A stretch of 10,814 nucleotides of DNA from Paenibacillus sp. UBA6285 (GTDB lineage: Bacteria > Bacillota > Bacilli > Paenibacillales > Paenibacillaceae), in contig DJUJ01000164.1 in NCBI GenBank assembly GCA_002438345.1, positions 680-11,493 on the forward strand. The letters are read 5' to 3'. Within the stretch, counting starts at the first letter, position 1. Each line of letters opens with the position of its first letter. The position numbers and the translations under genes were made by a program. Shown here piece by piece: positions 7,597 through 10,814 of this stretch. Below the pieces are notes generated by a model. It saw only the letters and a list, made by a program, of their open reading frames with translations. It was not told the origin of the DNA and did not search any database.

Positions 7597-7660
7597 ACTT
7601 ATACTTACTCGAGCTTAACTCGCTACACTTGCTACTCCATATTTACTACTCTTTCGTAGT

Positions 7661-7691
7661 TTGACACGAATAAAGCAATATCTGATATGAT
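7661..7691 (+). promoter_or_regulatory. Strong-looking orphan promoter with extended -10
   Basis: A perfect -35 TTGACA (7661-7666) is followed after 19 bp by TATGAT (7686-7691), with the TG of an extended -10 at 7683-7684. The spacer is longer than ideal. A small inverted repeat, ACTAC...GTAGT (7645-7660), abuts the -35. It points right, but no intact gene follows: only a ribosome-site-like AAAGGAG (7752-7758) and a 12-codon frame that runs into the opposing TetR remnant. Confidence 0.5.
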
Positions 7692-7718
7692 TAAATCACG
7701 TTTACAATTTGGAAGTTT

Positions 7719-7747
7719 ATTACGTTCATTACGTTGTTTAAGTAATG
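7719..7747. promoter_or_regulatory. Possible operator: tandem 9-mers and inverted repeat
   Basis: ATTACGTTC and ATTACGTTG stand in tandem (7719-7736), and CATTAC (7727-7732) is mirrored by GTAATG (7742-7747) with a 9-nt middle. The spot, just downstream of the 7661 promoter, suits a repressor site, and TTAC/GTAA arms are common in TetR-family operators. There is no direct evidence of binding. Confidence 0.25.
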
Positions 7748-7777
7748 TTATAAAGGAGTACAGCTATAACAGGGTAA

Positions 7778-7816
7778 ATGAGTAAAGCATTATTGGAAAA
7801 TAAAAACGTCTTATGA
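7778..7816 (+). pseudogene. Twelve-codon stub resembling the start of a short-chain dehydrogenase gene
   Basis: ATG at 7778 opens MSKALLENKNVL and then stops at 7814-7816. The peptide resembles the first residues of short-chain dehydrogenases, which usually continue into a Gly-rich nucleotide loop; here the match ends where the 3' end of the opposing TetR gene begins. The strong promoter at 7661 and AAAGGAG at 7752-7758 upstream support a former gene, though the 19-nt gap to the ATG is too long for a good ribosome site. It may equally be a chance frame. The identification rests on only about ten residues. Confidence 0.22.
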
Positions 7817-7819
7817 CGT
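7806..7819 (-). terminator. Weak terminator-like hairpin at the end of the TetR remnant
   Basis: Read leftward, ACGTC-ATAA-GACGT forms a 5-bp stem with a 4-nt loop, followed by TTTTATTTT. It overlaps the TetR stop codon. The T-rich tail is good but the stem is short. Confidence 0.3.
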
Positions 7820-8290
7820 CATGTGGTAACTGCTTTGACTTAGCATTTTGACATGTGCAACCGCAGCGGGCATTATATCTTCAAACGTCAAGCGATCCTG
7901 AATATAAAAAGAAATGAAACCATGCATGCCTAAAAACATACTGAGCGGAAAAGATGGGTTGCTCTCAAGCGGATGACACTCTTGCTTCAAAAACTGGCGT
8001 ACGATAAAGTCGAACATATAGAAGCATTTAGCTTGTTCGCTACGGCAGTAAGAGAGTATTTCCTCATCCCGAAGCATGAACATGATCTCGTATTGGTACG
8101 GATGGTCCAGACCAAATTTGATAAACTCCAACATCAGTTTTTCTACCGTTGTTAAACCCTCAGAGGGAGCATCTTTGGTAACCTGCTGACAAAGCTGAGA
8201 TAAAAGATCGAAGTCCTGCACCACAATTGCATAGAACAATTCCGCTTTTTCCTTGAAATGATAATATTGAGAACCGTGGCTATAACCCAA
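7811..8290 (-). pseudogene. TetR/AcrR-family regulator lacking most of its DNA-binding N-terminus
   Basis: Normal TetR regulators have about 190-200 residues, with an N-terminal helix-turn-helix ending in a YYHFK-type motif at residues 40-50. Here the frame from a TTG at 8290 gives only 159 residues and begins at the recognition helix (GYSHGSQYYHFKEKAELFYA), so about 30-35 residues are missing. The rest is an intact ligand/dimer domain; GMHGFISFY resembles the WHG-type C-terminal domain. Upstream the frame stays open, without ATG, back to the stop codon of the response regulator (8356-8354), and the added codons (EGPLGANRKDIAEFPLGIG...) do not look like a TetR first helix. No good ribosome site precedes the TTG. 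It probably cannot bind DNA. It is best read as a truncated remnant at a recombination junction; a shortened, still translated protein is possible. Confidence 0.7.
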
Positions 8291-8353
8291 ATGCTGCCCG
8301 ATACCTAATGGAAATTCCGCGATATCCTTTCTATTGGCACCGAGTGGCCCTTC

Positions 8354-9898
8354 TCAAGCTTGGCGATCACGATACTCCGAAGGACTCATGCCAGTCGCAT
8401 TCTTAAAAATACGGCTGAAATAGTGTTGGTCGGGATACCCAACTATTGTGGCAATTCGGCCGACTTCACTTTGCGGATTTTCGCGGATTAGCCGTTTCGC
8501 TTCTTCGATCCGCAGTTTAATCATATATTTGAGCGGTGTTCCGTTGTATTTTTTCTTGAACATTTTGGACAAATACGATGAAGTAAAATGAAACTTCGCA
8601 GCCAGTTCCTCGAGGTTAATGTCTTGTGTGTAGTTTAGTTCCAAATAGTTGGCGACTTGCTCCACCAGTTTAAGCGTATCTTGATCCTCTTCCCCGATCG
8701 AAACCATCTTCTCTACGAGTTCCCATACCTCGATGTAGAACGAGGGAAGTTCCCGACAAACGGTCAGTTTGGCGAACAACTCGATCTCTCGCGAGAACAA
8801 TTCAGCTTCGGATAGTGCCCCCGTCTGCAAATGAACGGACCGGATCAGATGCATGGTTACCTTCTCTAACATCCGCTGCGTGTACCCCGCCTTTTCCCAT
8901 TGATCAAAAGCTTGGAAAACCTCAATCTTGAGCGAATTCGTCTGACCGGCTTGAATAAATGAGCTCACTTTGTTCCTAAGCACCTGATCTAACAGATGAG
9001 TTGCAGATTGGATCTCTTGCTCACGTGGAGCAAACAGCAGGCTTGATCTGCACGGCACCAATTCACGTTCCATCAGGTTTCTGACGGTCTGTGCTTGCTC
9101 CCAAATCTTTGCCCGAGTCACGAATAAATCGAGATGTCCAATATGGATGGGCAGCCCACTGGTTCGATCAGCAAAGGAAGCTTGAATCTGCTTAGCCATG
9201 GCATGGAGATCTTCCTCTCGCTTCTGGTCGGCGGATACAAGCAGAAATTTCTGGTTAGGTGCTTTCTCATCGACCGCAACCCAATATTCGTCTGGGCCGA
9301 CAACATGCCTCACTACCAATTCTAGGGATACTTCTTTCCAAAGCTCACGGAAATACTTGTATTGGTCCGGGGGAATAATGGACGCGCATAAGTTCCCGAT
9401 GCAGATCAAAAATATCGCAAACGGTTGATTCGGGTTCGCCGTCGACGAATGGACTTCCTCCTGCCCTCCGTTAATTGAGGACGTCAACAATTCCCTCCTC
9501 ATTCGATGGTTCCGCGTTAGTAAGCTTTTGCTGATATCCTTCAAACACTCGTTCAGGGCTTCTGCACTTACCGGCTTAAGCAGGTAATCGCGTACCCCCA
9601 ACTTCATTGCGGTCTGAGCGTAATCGAATTCGTTATAACCGCTGATGATGACGAAATGAGTCTCCGGGAGAGATTCCTTAATTTGTCGAACCAATTCCAG
9701 ACCACTCATCTTCGGCATCTTGATATCGGTGAAGACGACATCTGGCTTCTGCTCCAAAATAACCTTTACCGCCTCCATGCCGTCCGAAGCTGACCCAACG
9801 ACCTCATACTCTTCTGATCGCTCGATTTTTTGCGCGATATTCCTCCGGATTTTGGGTTCGTCTTCTACGACCACGACCCGATGTTTGGTAGTGTTCAT
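8354..9898 (-). CDS. YesN-like response regulator with AraC-type DNA-binding domain
   Basis: This 514-residue cytoplasmic transcription regulator has an N-terminal receiver domain (about 5-122) carrying Glu12-Asp13, the phosphoacceptor Asp58 in VVFTDIKMPKMSG, Ser86 in IISGYNEFDYA and Lys108 in YLLKPV, so all key residues are present. The middle (about 130-400) shows no domain I can name and is typically variable in YesN-type proteins. The C-terminus (about 410-510) is an AraC/XylS domain with two helix-turn-helix units, near 428-449 (INLEELAAKFHFTSSYLSKMFK) and 477-500 (IATIVGYPDQHYFSRIFK). ATG 9898 has AGGAGGT (9907-9913) 8 nt upstream and overlaps the kinase stop by 4 nt (ATGA), which implies translational coupling. 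Its kinase partner is the adjacent gene; its targets are not visible here and may be right of the window. No clear terminator follows it. Confidence 0.93.
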   Translation of the reverse strand: MNTTKHRVVVVEDEPKIRRNIAQKIERSEEYEVVGSASDGMEAVKVILEQKPDVVFTDIKMPKMSGLELVRQIKESLPETHFVIISGYNEFDYAQTAMKLGVRDYLLKPVSAEALNECLKDISKSLLTRNHRMRRELLTSSINGGQEEVHSSTANPNQPFAIFLICIGNLCASIIPPDQYKYFRELWKEVSLELVVRHVVGPDEYWVAVDEKAPNQKFLLVSADQKREEDLHAMAKQIQASFADRTSGLPIHIGHLDLFVTRAKIWEQAQTVRNLMERELVPCRSSLLFAPREQEIQSATHLLDQVLRNKVSSFIQAGQTNSLKIEVFQAFDQWEKAGYTQRMLEKVTMHLIRSVHLQTGALSEAELFSREIELFAKLTVCRELPSFYIEVWELVEKMVSIGEEDQDTLKLVEQVANYLELNYTQDINLEELAAKFHFTSSYLSKMFKKKYNGTPLKYMIKLRIEEAKRLIRENPQSEVGRIATIVGYPDQHYFSRIFKNATGMSPSEYRDRQA

Positions 9899-10814
9899 AT
9901 TGGCTTACCTCCTCGTTCATGATGGACGCTTAGTGTGACGAGCGCGCCTCCTTCCGGATGATTGGAGACGTTCATCGCGAAGCGGTTTCCGAACAATAAT
10001 TTTAACCGGGTGTAAATGTTCATCAGTCCCATTCCATTGATGCGCAATGCTGGAATTTTGACCGTGGGATCCGTCGTCTCGAACTGTTTTCGAAGCTGAG
10101 CAAGACTCTCTTCCTCGAACCCATGTCCATTGTCTCGAATGCTCAGCTCCCAGTGATCCTCTTTTACGGTGCCGGTAATCGAGATAACCCAGGGGGGATC
10201 GACGTGAATTCCGTATTTAATCGCGTTCTCCACGATTGGCTGGACGATCAGCTTAGGAACTTCAACATGACTGAGCGCTGCTGGTACTTCAATCGAGAAC
10301 CGAATATTATCCTCGTAACGCAGCTGCATGAGATTTAAATAATTTCTCGCATGTTCAAGCTCTTCGGACAACGGAACAGGGGCTGCATCGCTCGACGAAA
10401 TGTAGCGCAGCATTTGGGCCAGCCTCTCGCAACATCCCACGATTGAGGTCTGCCCTTGGTCTTCGGCTAGAATACTAATGTTTGTGATCGTATTGTAGAG
10501 AAAGTGCGGATTCATCTGCGCCTGCAGTGCAAACTTATGGGCTTCCAGTTCGTGCTCGCGTGACGCGACCGTCTCCTCCAGCGATTCCTGCAATCGCAGC
10601 CTCATTTCGTTGAACGCCATATTCAAATGCTCCAATTCGTTTAGACGGGCAGGTACTTTAGCCTGCGGCTTCGGAGGGAGCGTGTTTAGACTCAACAGCT
10701 TAATAGATTTGTGCACTTGTTTGATAGGAATCGTCAGCGATCTTGACACCAAATAGGATATCGCCAGTGTGACGAACAGCGTCAGAATCCCCAGCACGAG
10801 AATCGCGTTGCGAA
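9895..10814 (-). CDS. YesM-type sensor histidine kinase, N-terminus cut by the window edge
   Basis: The frame is open to the right edge, so the sensor region and first membrane helix lie outside the window. Counting from a GTG at 10797, which is internal and not a real start: the last membrane helix is at about 1-19, followed by a HAMP-like linker (SRSLTIPIKQV...), a coiled helix, and the His-kinase box LQAQMNPHFLYNTI with phosphoacceptor His98. SEELEHARNYLNLMQLRY (144-161) is the conserved stretch after it. The ATP-binding domain carries the N box PIVENAIKYG (Asn191), the G1 box DNGHGF (222-227) and the G2 box GMGLMN (255-260). The enzyme should autophosphorylate and pass phosphate to Asp58 of the next gene, which it overlaps by ATGA. 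The signal is unknown. It is more canonical (NPHFLYN) than the left-hand kinase (KPHFFLN), so the two are distinct paralogues rather than a recent duplication. Confidence 0.92.
   Translation of the reverse strand, partial: RNAILVLGILTLFVTLAISYLVSRSLTIPIKQVHKSIKLLSLNTLPPKPQAKVPARLNELEHLNMAFNEMRLRLQESLEETVASREHELEAHKFALQAQMNPHFLYNTITNISILAEDQGQTSIVGCCERLAQMLRYISSSDAAPVPLSEELEHARNYLNLMQLRYEDNIRFSIEVPAALSHVEVPKLIVQPIVENAIKYGIHVDPPWVISITGTVKEDHWELSIRDNGHGFEEESLAQLRKQFETTDPTVKIPALRINGMGLMNIYTRLKLLFGNRFAMNVSNHPEGGALVTLSVHHERGGKPI

Larger units (their letters stand above)
7508..7810. other. Gene-poor stretch after the operon
   Basis: These roughly 300 bp hold the operon terminator, the orphan promoter at 7661, a possible operator and the start of the 12-codon stub. 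Nothing else in it looks coding; short frames have no ribosome site and no recognisable protein. Confidence 0.6.

Noticed and set aside
7973..8155. 60-codon plus-strand frame opposite the TetR remnant
   Set aside because: It is a shadow of the TetR frame, which shows clear family residues on the other strand.
8335..8350. GGCAC...GTGGCC-like hairpin between the response regulator and the TetR remnant
   Set aside because: The arms mismatch in the middle and no T-run follows in either direction, so it is not a convincing terminator.
1..10814. CRISPR arrays, tRNA or rRNA genes, insertion sequences
   Set aside because: I found no regularly spaced repeats, no tRNA-like cloverleaf sequence, no transposase motifs and no IS-type terminal repeats by reading both strands.

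Overview
The window looks like chromosome from a Gram-positive spore-former of the Paenibacillus group. This is an inference. It rests on strong AGGAGG-type ribosome sites, a LplA/LplB/LplC-like sugar importer without its own ATPase, two YesM/YesN-style two-component systems, and a mostly AT-rich composition. The species cannot be fixed from the sequence alone.

Layout. (1) 1-1294, minus strand: a sensor histidine kinase of the YesM type, cut by the left edge before its ATPase domain; its partner regulator is probably off the left side. (2) 1295-1621: a divergent control region with a good cre-like (CcpA) site, a second palindrome, a spaced direct repeat and a candidate promoter. (3) 1622-7507, plus strand: an apparent operon of two CUT1-type permeases, a lipoprotein solute-binding protein and a cytoplasmic GH31 alpha-glycosidase. 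A long hairpin separates the binding protein from the hydrolase, and a clear intrinsic terminator follows at 7554-7596. (4) 7597-8353: a scar-like stretch. It holds a very good but apparently orphan promoter, a 12-codon stub that resembles the start of a dehydrogenase gene, and a TetR-family gene that has lost most of its DNA-binding N-terminus. (5) 8354-10814, minus strand: a second two-component pair in ATGA overlap. It consists of an AraC-type response regulator and a histidine kinase that runs off the right edge, and it is visibly richer in G+C than the left half.

How it fits together. The left sensor kinase probably detects an extracellular glycan-derived signal and, through an off-window regulator, controls the divergent importer operon, with CcpA adding carbon catabolite control. 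The binding protein captures an oligosaccharide, the two permeases import it using a shared MsmX-like ATPase encoded elsewhere, and the GH31 enzyme removes alpha-linked sugars (alpha-xylose or alpha-glucose) in the cytoplasm. The right-hand two-component system has no visible target in the window. I see no mobile element, CRISPR array, rRNA or tRNA. The system as a whole is of a known kind; the most unusual parts are the gene-remnant junction at 7660-8353, the sharp G+C change inside the GH31 gene, and the active-site residues of that enzyme.
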